Shown here one piece after another: positions 1 through 9,752 of a DNA stretch of 38,871 nt; position 1 is the stretch's first letter, and each line of letters starts with the position of its first letter. A program made the translations under genes and the position numbers. Where the stretch lies: assembly GCA_024636855.1 (NCBI GenBank), contig JAGXGG010000022.1:1-38871 (forward strand). The letters are read 5' to 3'. A model generated the notes under the pieces. That model saw nothing but the letters and a program-made list of their open reading frames with translations, made no database searches and was not told the DNA's origin. Source of the DNA: Ignavibacteriota bacterium (GTDB taxonomy: Bacteria > Bacteroidota > Ignavibacteria > Kapaibacteriales > UBA2268).

Positions 1-2
1 GT

Positions 3-338
3 CATAGTCTTATAGATACGAATATAAAATATACTTTCTATTCAGTCCCACTCTTTGTTAATAGAAATATTGATTACTTAGAAAGGAACAATTTATTCAT
101 TGTAAATAGTTACCCTCACTTATTACCTTTAGGGTTTAGTAAAAATGCATTTGTATTAAGATCAATTAGAATTGAAGAATCTCCTACTTTGTTCACATCT
201 ATAGATATAGAATTGAAAGAAAAGGAACTTATTTATTTAGTAGAGATTTATATCAGAGTTATTGAAGATCAAATTAGTCTTGTTTCTATTCAAAAGAATG
301 AACTTTATGAACCTCTTTATTTTAAAGAATGCAAATAA
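3..338 (+). CDS. 3' end of an unrecognised protein gene (cut by window start)
   Basis: An open frame enters from the left edge (codons start at base 3) and ends at TAA 336-338, giving 111 residues without an internal stop. The fragment is rich in Ile, Leu, Asn and Glu and ends in the short tail YFKECK. It has no motif I recognise. It lies 27 bases before the lipoprotein gene at 366 on the same strand, so the two may be co-transcribed. The start codon and any signal peptide lie outside the window. I call it coding because the frame stays open over its whole length and its codon use resembles the neighbours. The function is unknown. Confidence 0.6.
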   Translation, partial: HSLIDTNIKYTFYSVPLFVNRNIDYLERNNLFIVNSYPHLLPLGFSKNAFVLRSIRIEESPTLFTSIDIELKEKELIYLVEIYIRVIEDQISLVSIQKNELYEPLYFKECK

Positions 339-365
339 TTAAAAAATAAAGTACTTAATTATCAC

Positions 366-842
366 ATGATAACACTACACACTATATGCTTTATTATACT
401 TATTACAATTAGTATTTCATGCAGTAGTAATAATACTATTGAATATGTGAACGAATATAATGAATTGAAATTAGATTTGTTAAATGAGATACTTACTTAT
501 TTTGATGAAAATAAAATTGTAAATACAATGCCTTACTATACTTTATTTAGTTACCCTTATTATCCAAATCTTGAATTAGATGATATAAAATTAGAAAGAG
601 CTTTTATATATAGAACTTCACCTTTTGAATCCTCAAGTTTTTATAGGAATAATAGTATATTTATCAATGATTTAGACATTTTTAATTGGGAGGGACAATC
701 CTTGTTTGCTATAGTTGGTGTTTTCCTACGAAATGAAAATAGTGAAGATAGATACTATGGCTTTTCATTCATCTACCTGGAAAATAAATGGGTTCTTACA
801 GATTCTAAAAATAAAGTGACAAAAAATTATTTTTTTAAATAG
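366..842 (+). CDS. Small putative lipoprotein, function unknown
   Basis: The 158-residue product starts with a hydrophobic signal segment (residues 3-18) that runs into Ser-Ile-Ser-Cys, with Cys19 followed by Ser-Ser-Asn-Asn. This looks like a relaxed lipobox of the Bacteroidota kind, so the mature protein is probably tethered to a membrane. The rest is a small soluble domain rich in Tyr, Phe and Asn, with aromatic-rich stretches such as PYYTLFSYPYYP near residues 55-66. I recognise no family. The ATG at 366 is chosen because it places the signal segment at the N-terminus; there is no good Shine-Dalgarno. It follows the partial gene by 27 bases. The downstream stretch to 1047 is non-coding. 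Confidence 0.6.
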   Translation: MITLHTICFIILITISISCSSNNTIEYVNEYNELKLDLLNEILTYFDENKIVNTMPYYTLFSYPYYPNLELDDIKLERAFIYRTSPFESSSFYRNNSIFINDLDIFNWEGQSLFAIVGVFLRNENSEDRYYGFSFIYLENKWVLTDSKNKVTKNYFFK

Positions 843-860
843 GAATTACTTTTAGTTTAT

Positions 861-945
861 AGACTCTTCGCTACGCTCAGAGAGACGTGGGAAAACTGAG
901 ACGTATGCACCTCGACTTCGTATAACACAGGCAATACGTCTCTAC
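861..945. repeat. Dispersed-repeat-like patch with GAGACGT inverted repeats
   Basis: This patch is more G+C-rich than its surroundings. GAGACGTATGC (898-908) faces GCAATACGTCTC (931-942); apart from one extra T these are reverse complements, with 22 bases between them. A third copy of the core, AGAGACGTGG, sits at 881-890, and CTTCGCTACGCTCAGAG (866-882) precedes it. The arrangement suggests a decayed non-autonomous inverted-repeat element or a REP-like intergenic repeat. There is no open frame inside. Whether it is multicopy cannot be seen from one window. Confidence 0.45.
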
Positions 946-1047
946 TTATAATAAAGCTTTCATTTTAATACTTATTTCAAATCACCCTAGCCCTCTTTCC
1001 TGTCCAGCTGAAAGCAGGAAATCTTCAAGAGTGTAATAACGAAACTA

Positions 1048-2484
1048 CTACCCACCATAAGTGCTATTTATCATTATCATTTTTTCATCCATCATATCTT
1101 CAATTGAGTGTTTTACTCCACCGAAGCCAAGACCAGAGTCAGCTGTACCACCGAAAGGCATCCAATCTACTCTGAAGGCAGTACCTTCGTTTACCATGAC
1201 AGCTTTAGTTGATATATTTCTAGCGTAGTGCATTGCCACGTCTATATCTTGTGCAAAAATAGAATCTTGGAAGCAATATTCATTATTGTTAATTGCATCA
1301 ATTGGTTCTTGTAGGTCATTGTATTTCAAGATATTCACCGTTGGTCCGAAAACTTCATCTTTGAATATCTTCATATTTGTATTGACATTAGTGATAATAG
1401 TAGGAGTTAGGCACTGGTTTCCAATGTTCTCAAATCCATATTCTACTTTTGCACCTTCTGCAACTGCTTCTTTTACCCAACTTTCTACTCTTTCCACTTC
1501 ACTTTTGCGAATAAGTGGGCCAACTTCAGTTGCACTATCTGTAGGGTCTCCAGTTTTCAGTTTCTTAGTTTCTGCAATCAATCTATCGAGGAATGTTTCA
1601 TAAATATCAGAATGAACGAATACATTTTGTGTTGATACGCAAACTTGACCAGCGTGATAGAACGCATGTTTAGCTATTTTTGGTATTGCTTTATCTAGAT
1701 TTGCCGATTTATCTACAGTACAAACTGCAGTTCCACCATGTTCAAATGCCATTCGGACACCATTGTGAGCTTTTCTTCTTATCCCCCACCCTACTCTACT
1801 ACTTCCTATAAAAGTAATAAACTTAAGACGTTTATCTGAGACTAATTTATCCGCTTGTTCATTAGATATTCCAAGAAATGAGATTACACCAGAATCTAAT
1901 CCAGCATTCTCGAAAAACTCTACTATTTTATAAGCAGAAATAGGAGTACTAGATGATGGTTTTAGTATAACAGTATTTCCAGCTGCAAATGCTGTTGCTA
2001 ATTGGTGAGCAATCAAATTCACTGGATGATTGAAAGCAGAAATAGCAAGCACAGGACCAATTGATTGTTTAATAGTAAACGCTGTGTGATTTTCACCTTT
2101 TGCAGTTCTATCCATTCGGATTTCTTCACCATGAATTGTTAGAGCTACCATTGCACAAGTTTCTATAGTATTAATGGCTCTTGTAACTTCTGCTCTAGCA
2201 TCAGTAAGTGGTTTTCCACCTTCCTTTGCAATTGTCATTGACAAATCTTCGTGATTTTCTTGTATTTGTTTTGCAACATTATTAAGTATATCTGCTCTTT
2301 TATGAGCTGGCATATCTTTCATTAAACTTTTATAATATTCAACACTATTTACTAGAGCTTGTTCTATTGCTTTATCATCGGCAAGTTCCATTTTTGCAAT
2401 TACTTCACCACTATAGGGTGATACAACATCTTGAAATTGGTTAGTAGGGCTTACATGTTTGATTTTAATATTTAGAGTTTTCAT
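1048..2484 (-). CDS. NAD(P)-dependent aldehyde dehydrogenase
   Basis: This 478-residue protein is a full-length member of the aldehyde dehydrogenase superfamily, which oxidises aldehydes to acids with NAD(P)+. The catalytic set is complete: Asn152 in FNHPVN, cofactor-binding Lys175 in ILKPSSSTP, the TFIGSS turn at 224-229, the general base Glu248 in FEHGGTA, and the nucleophile Cys282 in GQVCVSTQ. The C-terminus keeps the EVFGPTVNI and PFGGTADSGLG segments. The FNHPVN and EHGG variants recall lactaldehyde- or glyceraldehyde-3-phosphate-type members, but the substrate cannot be read from sequence alone. It is monocistronic, divergent from the BNR protein gene across 127 bases. The ATG at 2484 gives a normal family N-terminus with no signal peptide, so it is cytoplasmic. 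Confidence 0.9.
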   Translation of the reverse strand: MKTLNIKIKHVSPTNQFQDVVSPYSGEVIAKMELADDKAIEQALVNSVEYYKSLMKDMPAHKRADILNNVAKQIQENHEDLSMTIAKEGGKPLTDARAEVTRAINTIETCAMVALTIHGEEIRMDRTAKGENHTAFTIKQSIGPVLAISAFNHPVNLIAHQLATAFAAGNTVILKPSSSTPISAYKIVEFFENAGLDSGVISFLGISNEQADKLVSDKRLKFITFIGSSRVGWGIRRKAHNGVRMAFEHGGTAVCTVDKSANLDKAIPKIAKHAFYHAGQVCVSTQNVFVHSDIYETFLDRLIAETKKLKTGDPTDSATEVGPLIRKSEVERVESWVKEAVAEGAKVEYGFENIGNQCLTPTIITNVNTNMKIFKDEVFGPTVNILKYNDLQEPIDAINNNEYCFQDSIFAQDIDVAMHYARNISTKAVMVNEGTAFRVDWMPFGGTADSGLGFGGVKHSIEDMMDEKMIMINSTYGG

Positions 2485-2611
2485 TGTAATTATTGTGGCT
2501 TTTAACTGTTAATAAATAATTGTAACTAACTAATCTGTTAATTTGTCTAAGTAGAATGTAAGTTATATATTATAACAATAAAAACGAAAAAAATATAAAT
2601 TTGGTTAAAAT

Positions 2612-5600
2612 ATGAAATTATTTAAGTATCTACTAATATTAATTATAAGTGTTTCAACTGCTTCATCTCAAGTTTGGTTAGAGCCTTTCCTAGACAGAGA
2701 TAGTGTTAAGTTATCAGAAATACAAGTGGTTGCAGAAGCATACTTTGAAACAATTGATATTTCACAAAAAGGTAGTGGGTTCAAACAATACAAGAGATTC
2801 GAGCAATTCTGGAAAGATAGACTAATGCCAGATGGTACTTTTCCTGATGCTGGATTATTACTAAGAGAAAAGTTAAAATTCAATCAATCTATAAATAATA
2901 AGAACAATAAGGTACAAGCTAGTGATTCGTGGCAAGTTTTAGGTCCATTTGAGTCTAATGGTGGTTACGGAGGTTTGGCGAGAGTTAATTGTGTACGTAA
3001 GAACCCACATAATGGAGCAATATGGGCTGGTTTACCCGCTGGAGGCATTTGGGTAAGTACCAATGAGGGTACAACTTGGAGTACAAACACTGATAATGAG
3101 GATGTAATAACTGCATTGGGTATAACTTCAATTGCTTTCCACCCTACTAACTCTAGTTTAGTATATGCAGCATCAGGAGATGGAGATGGAACAAATACTT
3201 ATAGCTTAGGAGTTCTAAAGTCAACAGACGGAGGTAGCAATTGGAAAACTACAGGATTAAGTTGGAATGTAACTCAATACAGAACAATAAGTAAATTGCT
3301 TATTAACCCAACAAGTCCAGACATTCTTTATACGGCTGGTTCTAATGGAATATACAAATCTACAGATGCAGGTAATACTTGGGATCAATTAAAAACTGGA
3401 AACTTTAAAGATATGGAGTTCAAACCTGGTACACCAAATACAATTTATGCCTCTGGAACCGAATTATGGAGAAGTACTGATGCAGGCGCAAACTGGACAC
3501 AATTGACTAATGGATTTCCGACAAGTGGTATTAGACGAATCGCTTTAGCAGTAAGTGTCAATAATGCAAATGCTCTCTATGCTCTTGTAGGTAATTCTAG
3601 TGGTAATAATTTGAAAGGTGTTTATCTGTCAACAAATAGTGGTGATAGTTTTACTGAGATTGCTGATAATAGTCCTAATATGATGGGATATGCTAAAGCA
3701 GGTGATGATACCAAAGGTCAAGTATGGTATGACCTCTGTATAGAAGCAGATCAAGATGATTGGGAAAGTGTTATTGTTGGAGGTGTAAATCTTTGGCGAA
3801 CTACAGATAAAGGAGCAAACTGGGAAATTTCTTCAATGTGGAGTGGGAATCATAATGATGTAACTACTGTCCATGCTGACCAACATGATTTATGGTATGA
3901 TAACACTAATAATATAATGTATGTTGGAAATGACGGTGGAGTTTATAAATCGAGTGATTTTGGTGACAATTGGGACTGGATAGGTAGTGGTATATTAGGT
4001 ACTCAATTCTATAGATTTGGTATTTCTCAATTAGACTCATCAGTATATATAGGAGGTACACAGGATAATGGAACAAAAGTACATAAATCAAATGGAACAT
4101 GGAGAGACGCTATTGGAGGAGATGGTTTTGAAAGTCTTGTTGATAATGAAGATAAAAATACAATGTACGGCAGTCTTTATTATGGTGCATTTTTCAAATC
4201 AACTAACAGTGGGAATAATTTCAAAAGATTAAATGATTTAGATAATAATAATGAATATGATGAAATAACTGAGAGTGGCGCTTGGAGTACTCCATTTATT
4301 CAGAACCCAAGTAATAGTAATACAATACTATTAGGGATGAATAATGTTTGGATTTCAAAAGATAAAGGAGATCATTTCACAAAGATCTCAAATTTTGGCT
4401 TTGGTAACAATAAACTTGTGTCTTTAGCTATGTCTGAATCAGATTCAAATTATATTTATGCTTCTTTTAGTTCGAAACTTTACAGAACCACCAACTATGG
4501 TACTAGTTGGACAGAAATGACTCGTCCGGGTAACTCTGGTATTAGTTATATATTCGTGGATGATGAAGATAGTGATAAATTATGGGCTACTAATAGTGGC
4601 TATTCAGCAAGTAATAAAGTTTTCGAATCAACTGATGGAGGGACTACATGGACTAATTTGACCAAAAACCTTCCTAATGTACCTGCATTAACTATAGTTA
4701 AACAAAAAGATTCAGATGATAGGTTATGGATAGGTAATGATATAGGCGTATATTATATAGACGATAATTTAACAGATTGGGTTGCTTATAATACAGATTT
4801 GCCTAATGTGATAGTAACGGAACTTGAAATAAATTATACTCATAATCAGTTATATGCAGCAACTTATGGAAGAGGAATTTGGAAAGCAGATATACCCTCT
4901 ACCCTGTCAGTCCCTAGTATAATTGAACCTTTGGCTAATTCTTTTGGTAATGCTACTACGAATTTATTAATAGATTGGACTGATGTACCAGAAGCAACTG
5001 AATATGAGATACAAGTATCTACAGATTTAAATTTCTCTACAACTATTGCTATAGATACAGTTACCGTTTCTAGATATTTTTTAAATAATTTAAGTAATTT
5101 TACTAATTATTATGCTAAAATTAGAGCAAAAAGTAAATATTCAATCAGTAATTGGACTCAATCTCAAAAATTTACAACTATAGTTGGGAAAGTATCATTG
5201 ATTAGTCCAACGAATAACTCAATTGCAAAGGATACTGCTGACAATCTTAGTTGGTCAGTAGTTCAAGGTAAAACAGAATATCAAGTTCAGATTGCAAACG
5301 ATGAAAATTTTAATAATCTAGTTGTTGATCAAAATATAACGGCAGAACAATTTAATTATAATTCATTATCACATTTTACATATTATTGGTGGAAAGTAAG
5401 AGCAAAAGATCCTAGTAATATTTATGGAGATTGGTCATTTGTAAGGAAATATCAAACAAAAGTAAATAAGCCAGATTTAATATCACCTGCAAATTCAACA
5501 ACAGATTTAGCATTCACTCAGAACCTAGATTGGAGTGAAGTTACTGGTGCTGATAAATACATTATCCAGCTATCTGACAAATCAGACTTCAGTAACCTAA

Positions 5601-7708
5601 TCCTAAATAAGTCAGTCAATATAACTCAAGAATCAATAAGTAATTTATTACCTTATACTAAATACTATTGGAGAGCAGCAGCAGAAAATAATACTAAACA
5701 AGGAAATTGGTCGAATGTGTTTACATTTACTACTAAAATAGAGGCTGCTACTTTAATTTCTCCAGCTAATAATGCTTTTAACTTGGATACTTTTCAAACT
5801 TTTAATTGGAACAATGTCCCTTATGCAGATAATTACGAAATTCAGATTGACACCAAAAATACATTTGATACACCTAATCTAATAATCTCCAATATATCTC
5901 AGAATTCGAGAGAAGTAGATAAACTTCTGCATGATACACTTTATTATTGGAAAATAAGAATCAAAGTTAATTCTGAAATTGGAGCATGGAGTGATATATG
6001 GACTTTCAGAACTAAATTAAAAGAACCTACACTTGAGCTCCCAACCAATAATACTACTAATGTTAATTTTTCGGACATTTTGGAATGGTTTGATTCGGCA
6101 CCTACATCTTCATACAAGCTACAAATAGCCCTTTCTTCTAATTTTAATTCATTAGTTGTAGATGAAATAGTTAATGACAATAACTATGATTTTGATGGTT
6201 TAGAGGACTATAAAGTTTATTATTGGCGTACTAAGGCTGTAAGAGGTGAATATCAAAGTGATTGGTCAGATATTTTTAGTTTTACCACTAAAATCGGAAC
6301 TACTAGCCTAATTAACCCATCTGATAATTCAGTTAACCAAGATACTAATATTGTTTTTTCTTGGAATAAGAAAGATTATGCAAACAAATACACTATACAA
6401 ATATCTTTAGAAAATTCATTCACGAATCCTAAATTAATAACTTCATCAGTTAATAATAATTATAATGGATTAAATTTATTATATGATACTACATATTATT
6501 GGAGAACAAAAGTTCATTTATCAAATGATGAAGGTGATTGGTCAGATATTTTTAGTTTTAGAACCAAACTTGAAAAGCCAAATTTAATAAGTCCAATCTT
6601 AGGCAGTACAGAAATTGCAACAAAAGGTCAGTTGCAATGGAACAACTTAGCATCAAATTCACAAAGTAGAATACAGATTAGCTTAGCTTCTGATTTTGTA
6701 AATCCAAGTAAAAATGAATTGGTAAACAATGAGACTTTTAATTATTCAAATTTACAAAACGATAAGAAATACTATTGGAGAGTTAAATCAGTTAGAGGTC
6801 AATTCGAAAGTGACTGGTCTAGTACATTTGATTTCAATACACCCTCAACAATTGATAGACCGCAATTAAATTACCCTTCCAATAATGAAAGTAATCTAGA
6901 AATTGCAGCACTAAATTTAAAATGGATTGCATTAAGTAATGTGACAAACTATCGTATTCAAATTTCAATGACAGATAATTTCCAAAGTCCAATAATTGAT
7001 AAATCAGATGTAAATTTAAATAATTTCGATTTCTCTCAACTAGAGTATAATAAGCTTTATTATTGGAGAGTAAAAGGTATAAGAACTGGTGGAAATGAAA
7101 GTGAATGGTCTGAAACTTGGGTCTTCTCTACTATTCTACCTACCCCTAAACTTGAATTACCCCTAAACTTATCTAATGATGTCGACCTAGTTAGCAAGCT
7201 AGTTTGGGAATCTATAGATGAAGCTACTAAGTATAATGTCGAATTAGCAACTGATAATCAGTTTATCAGTAAAATAATAGAACCTACTAAATCTGTAAAC
7301 ACAAATTCATTAGACCTTTCTGGTCTTGATGAAAATAAAACCTATTTTTGGAGAGTAAATTCTGAGAGTGGTATTGCATTAAGTAATTGGTCGGAGATAT
7401 GGAGTTTCACTACTTCAAAACCAATATCTTATGTAACTAGTTTTGATATGATTGGAACAATTAAAATCACTCCTAATCCTGTTACTGATATAGCAACAAT
7501 AGACTTACAATTAATAAAATCAAGTGCCGTAAATATATATATTTCTGATATGAATGGTAAATTCATGAAATCAATAGTTAGTAAATACTATTTAGAGAAT
7601 CAAAGACATCAGATATCATTTAACAAAGGAATGCTTTCTTCTGGAGTGTACTTTATTAATTTTGATATTGATGGAATTACAAAGTCCATTAAAATTATAG
7701 TTAATTAG
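2612..7708 (+). CDS. Giant secreted BNR/Asp-box and Fn3-like protein with T9SS sorting domain
   Basis: The 1698-residue product begins with a Sec signal peptide (hydrophobic 5-15, cleavage near Ala17-Ser-Ser-Gln20). Residues about 105-760 hold a sortilin/BNR-type beta-propeller with many Asp-box motifs, such as STDGGSNW, STDAGNTW, TTDKGANW, SSDFGDNW and STDGGTTW. Residues about 765-1605 hold nine Fn3-like modules of roughly 93 residues, each with a W..v...-Y-Q strand, a YYWR motif and an F-TTK end. The last 85 residues (ITPNPV...DMNGK...SSGVYFI) are a type A Por/T9SS C-terminal domain, so the protein should be exported by type IX secretion and surface-attached. Related propellers bind or cleave glycans or proteins; no catalytic residues are evident. 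A TAAATTTG element lies at 2596-2603, only 8 bases before the ATG, and a TTGTCT-N17-TATATT pair at 2543-2571. Its stop overlaps the convergent metallophosphoesterase stop by 4 bases. Confidence 0.9.
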   Translation: MKLFKYLLILIISVSTASSQVWLEPFLDRDSVKLSEIQVVAEAYFETIDISQKGSGFKQYKRFEQFWKDRLMPDGTFPDAGLLLREKLKFNQSINNKNNKVQASDSWQVLGPFESNGGYGGLARVNCVRKNPHNGAIWAGLPAGGIWVSTNEGTTWSTNTDNEDVITALGITSIAFHPTNSSLVYAASGDGDGTNTYSLGVLKSTDGGSNWKTTGLSWNVTQYRTISKLLINPTSPDILYTAGSNGIYKSTDAGNTWDQLKTGNFKDMEFKPGTPNTIYASGTELWRSTDAGANWTQLTNGFPTSGIRRIALAVSVNNANALYALVGNSSGNNLKGVYLSTNSGDSFTEIADNSPNMMGYAKAGDDTKGQVWYDLCIEADQDDWESVIVGGVNLWRTTDKGANWEISSMWSGNHNDVTTVHADQHDLWYDNTNNIMYVGNDGGVYKSSDFGDNWDWIGSGILGTQFYRFGISQLDSSVYIGGTQDNGTKVHKSNGTWRDAIGGDGFESLVDNEDKNTMYGSLYYGAFFKSTNSGNNFKRLNDLDNNNEYDEITESGAWSTPFIQNPSNSNTILLGMNNVWISKDKGDHFTKISNFGFGNNKLVSLAMSESDSNYIYASFSSKLYRTTNYGTSWTEMTRPGNSGISYIFVDDEDSDKLWATNSGYSASNKVFESTDGGTTWTNLTKNLPNVPALTIVKQKDSDDRLWIGNDIGVYYIDDNLTDWVAYNTDLPNVIVTELEINYTHNQLYAATYGRGIWKADIPSTLSVPSIIEPLANSFGNATTNLLIDWTDVPEATEYEIQVSTDLNFSTTIAIDTVTVSRYFLNNLSNFTNYYAKIRAKSKYSISNWTQSQKFTTIVGKVSLISPTNNSIAKDTADNLSWSVVQGKTEYQVQIANDENFNNLVVDQNITAEQFNYNSLSHFTYYWWKVRAKDPSNIYGDWSFVRKYQTKVNKPDLISPANSTTDLAFTQNLDWSEVTGADKYIIQLSDKSDFSNLILNKSVNITQESISNLLPYTKYYWRAAAENNTKQGNWSNVFTFTTKIEAATLISPANNAFNLDTFQTFNWNNVPYADNYEIQIDTKNTFDTPNLIISNISQNSREVDKLLHDTLYYWKIRIKVNSEIGAWSDIWTFRTKLKEPTLELPTNNTTNVNFSDILEWFDSAPTSSYKLQIALSSNFNSLVVDEIVNDNNYDFDGLEDYKVYYWRTKAVRGEYQSDWSDIFSFTTKIGTTSLINPSDNSVNQDTNIVFSWNKKDYANKYTIQISLENSFTNPKLITSSVNNNYNGLNLLYDTTYYWRTKVHLSNDEGDWSDIFSFRTKLEKPNLISPILGSTEIATKGQLQWNNLASNSQSRIQISLASDFVNPSKNELVNNETFNYSNLQNDKKYYWRVKSVRGQFESDWSSTFDFNTPSTIDRPQLNYPSNNESNLEIAALNLKWIALSNVTNYRIQISMTDNFQSPIIDKSDVNLNNFDFSQLEYNKLYYWRVKGIRTGGNESEWSETWVFSTILPTPKLELPLNLSNDVDLVSKLVWESIDEATKYNVELATDNQFISKIIEPTKSVNTNSLDLSGLDENKTYFWRVNSESGIALSNWSEIWSFTTSKPISYVTSFDMIGTIKITPNPVTDIATIDLQLIKSSAVNIYISDMNGKFMKSIVSKYYLENQRHQISFNKGMLSSGVYFINFDIDGITKSIKIIVN

Positions 7709-8910
7709 ACTTTTAAGATAATTTCTGTGATTTCCGGCTTTACTCCAATTCTCAGTGGTGGACCTACGGTTCCAATTCCACGGTTGACGTAAAGCTGGTC
7801 ATTACCATTTTTATATAATCCTTCAAATTGTCTATATACAAATTTTGCAGGTTTGAATTCAAATCCATTGAATTCCCAAGCTACCTGTCCCCCATGTGTA
7901 TGACCTGATAGAGTCAAATCAGCAGGATATTTATTTCTTATATTCAAATCCCAGTTAGTTGGATCATGACAAAGCAGAATTGAAGTTTCTTCTTTATTTA
8001 TATTTTCAAATGCTTTATTAAAATCACCAAATTTTTGTCTCATTCCTAGGTTATCAACTCCAACAATATTAATAGGGCTATCATTTATAATAAGTCTATC
8101 ACTTGTGTTGATTAATAGGTTAGAACCAGCGTTATTTAATGCTTTAACTAACTCTATATGCTCATTATCTTTCATATAGTGATCATGGTTGCCTAAACAT
8201 GAAAAAATACCTATATCAGCTTTTAAAAGCTGTAAATCTTTATAATTTGCTTTTAATTCTGAAGGTTTGTTATTTACAAAATCACCTGTAATAACTATAA
8301 TGTCTGGACTTAGGTTATTCGTTAGTCTTCTAACTTCTTGAAATGAACTATAGTCATAAAAAGAACCTAAATGTAAATCTGAAAGTTGTACAATTTTTAA
8401 TCCATCTAAATTTTTAGGTAAATTAGGTAGATGAATTTCTGCCTTTCTTACTGTGAAATCATTAGTTGTAGAAAAAAGACCTTTTGAAACTATAAAAAAA
8501 GGAATGGATGCAAGAGTCCAAGCGGAGGTTTCAACTATCTTCCTTCTTTTATCATCTACTACATCAATTTTATTTGAAGATAATCTTCTCGTAAGTTTTA
8601 AAAATAACCGCGAAATATCTTTCATTAAAAGTACTGGAACTACAGCTATTTTGGGGAGTATCCATAAAGCAATTAAGAACATTGTTATATATCGTAATTT
8701 ATTATTTACTCCCATAAATAAACTACTAAACATTGAGAAAGTTGAAGCGGTCAATAAGAAGATAGAGATGAACTTAGGTATTCTATACCAACTTCTTTGT
8801 AAATTGTGTTTATTTACAAATTTTCGCCAGTTGAAAAGAGTATAAAATTCCAAGGCAATAAAAATTGCTGAAAGAATCGAAAAGAAAATAATAAATCTTG
8901 TTATATCCAT
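7705..8910 (-). CDS. Membrane-anchored calcineurin-like metallophosphoesterase (YaeI/YkuE type)
   Basis: The 401 residues start with several membrane segments (about 4-24, 45-66, 73-95 and 128-143). A metallophosphoesterase domain from about residue 168 follows. The metal ligands are all present: Asp178 and His180 (LSDLH), Asp210 (TGDF), Asn241 and His242 (GNHDH), His315 (CHDP), and His337 and His339 (GHTHGG). The order and the GHTHGGQ motif fit the YaeI/YkuE group, some members of which hydrolyse UDP-2,3-diacylglucosamine or act on envelope substrates; the substrate here is unknown. The catalytic domain probably faces the periplasm or outer membrane leaflet side. It sits 44 bases downstream of the lipoprotein gene at 8955-9725 on the same strand, so the two may form an operon. 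The ATG at 8910 gives the full first membrane helix. Confidence 0.88.
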   Translation of the reverse strand: MDITRFIIFFSILSAIFIALEFYTLFNWRKFVNKHNLQRSWYRIPKFISIFLLTASTFSMFSSLFMGVNNKLRYITMFLIALWILPKIAVVPVLLMKDISRLFLKLTRRLSSNKIDVVDDKRRKIVETSAWTLASIPFFIVSKGLFSTTNDFTVRKAEIHLPNLPKNLDGLKIVQLSDLHLGSFYDYSSFQEVRRLTNNLSPDIIVITGDFVNNKPSELKANYKDLQLLKADIGIFSCLGNHDHYMKDNEHIELVKALNNAGSNLLINTSDRLIINDSPINIVGVDNLGMRQKFGDFNKAFENINKEETSILLCHDPTNWDLNIRNKYPADLTLSGHTHGGQVAWEFNGFEFKPAKFVYRQFEGLYKNGNDQLYVNRGIGTVGPPLRIGVKPEITEIILKV

Positions 8911-8954
8911 ATAACACTGTATACGAATAACAATGTGACATTGTTGTAGTAGGA

Positions 8955-9725
8955 TCAGTCTTTAATAATAGTATCAAATGTATATGAGGAGTAGACATTA
9001 ATTATGACTTGTTCATTGTTACTAGCAGTATCAAGTAAATAATGACCTTTCAAACATTCAATTTCGTATTTACCAGTAGGAATATTATTAAAAACATCTG
9101 AAGGAAAATTCAATTCTGTTTCAAAATTTGAATAAAAAATAAACTCTTTATTATCGTTATATATTCTAATTCTTGCTTCATCAAAACCGACATCATTTGT
9201 TTTGAGCATAAGTCCTTGAGATTTAGAAATCTCGCTTAGTGTATTTATATTCTCGATAACTAATGAACTATCTAATAATCTAATATTTTGACTATAAGAA
9301 GGAAACTCTTGTCCAGTAGTTTGAATTAGAACATTGTCATTAAAATGAGGTTGATCTAATTCAAGATAATAAGCATAACCATAATCGATGAAATTCTCAA
9401 TTAACTGGACTATATTAAATATATCATCTGCCTTTGATTTATTTATTTTTTTATTATCAAAATAAAAAACTCCAGCATCTCTAAATCTTCTTTTATCATA
9501 GAAAGTAGCTCTAATATATGAAGAGTCAAAAGTTTGACCATGATGTTTGATAATACCATAATCAATCCTATTAACAATATTATTATAACTTATAAAAGGT
9601 TCAATTATAAAGAATGGTTGTTCAATGCTGTAAGTTAATGGGTTCTGATTGGTACTAGTTGTACTTTCACAAGAATAAAATACAAATGAAATCGTAGTAG
9701 TTATTAGGATTATAATTATTTTCAT
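8955..9725 (-). CDS. Putative lipoprotein, function unknown
   Basis: The 256-residue product has a hydrophobic N-terminus (residues 2-17) ending in Phe-Tyr-Ser-Cys19, then Glu-Ser-Thr-Thr-Ser, a plausible lipobox of Bacteroidota type. The remainder is predicted soluble and beta-rich, and near 195-245 it reads like an Ig-like or PEGA-like sheet (segments such as GKYEIECLKGHY and INVYSSYTF). I do not recognise a family. The gene is divergent from the thioredoxin-like gene with only 27 bases between the two start codons, so its promoter must overlap that gene or the gap. It is followed after 44 bases by the metallophosphoesterase, the likely operon partner. Confidence 0.62.
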   Translation of the reverse strand: MKIIIILITTTISFVFYSCESTTSTNQNPLTYSIEQPFFIIEPFISYNNIVNRIDYGIIKHHGQTFDSSYIRATFYDKRRFRDAGVFYFDNKKINKSKADDIFNIVQLIENFIDYGYAYYLELDQPHFNDNVLIQTTGQEFPSYSQNIRLLDSSLVIENINTLSEISKSQGLMLKTNDVGFDEARIRIYNDNKEFIFYSNFETELNFPSDVFNNIPTGKYEIECLKGHYLLDTASNNEQVIINVYSSYTFDTIIKD

Positions 9726-9752
9726 TTCGTAAATTAACCAAAGGAATTAAAA

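Noticed and set aside
996-1021. Hairpin TTTCCTG/CAGGAAA downstream of the aldehyde dehydrogenase gene
   Set aside because: It has a 12-base loop and is not followed by a T-run on the minus strand, so it is not a clear terminator.
8453-8845. 130-codon plus-strand frame within the metallophosphoesterase gene
   Set aside because: Antisense shadow; the minus strand encodes a complete enzyme with all metal ligands.
8929-8945. Perfect hairpin AACAATG-TGA-CATTGTT between the lipoprotein and metallophosphoesterase genes
   Set aside because: Seven A/T-rich pairs with no T-run in the transcribed direction; too weak to call a terminator or operator.
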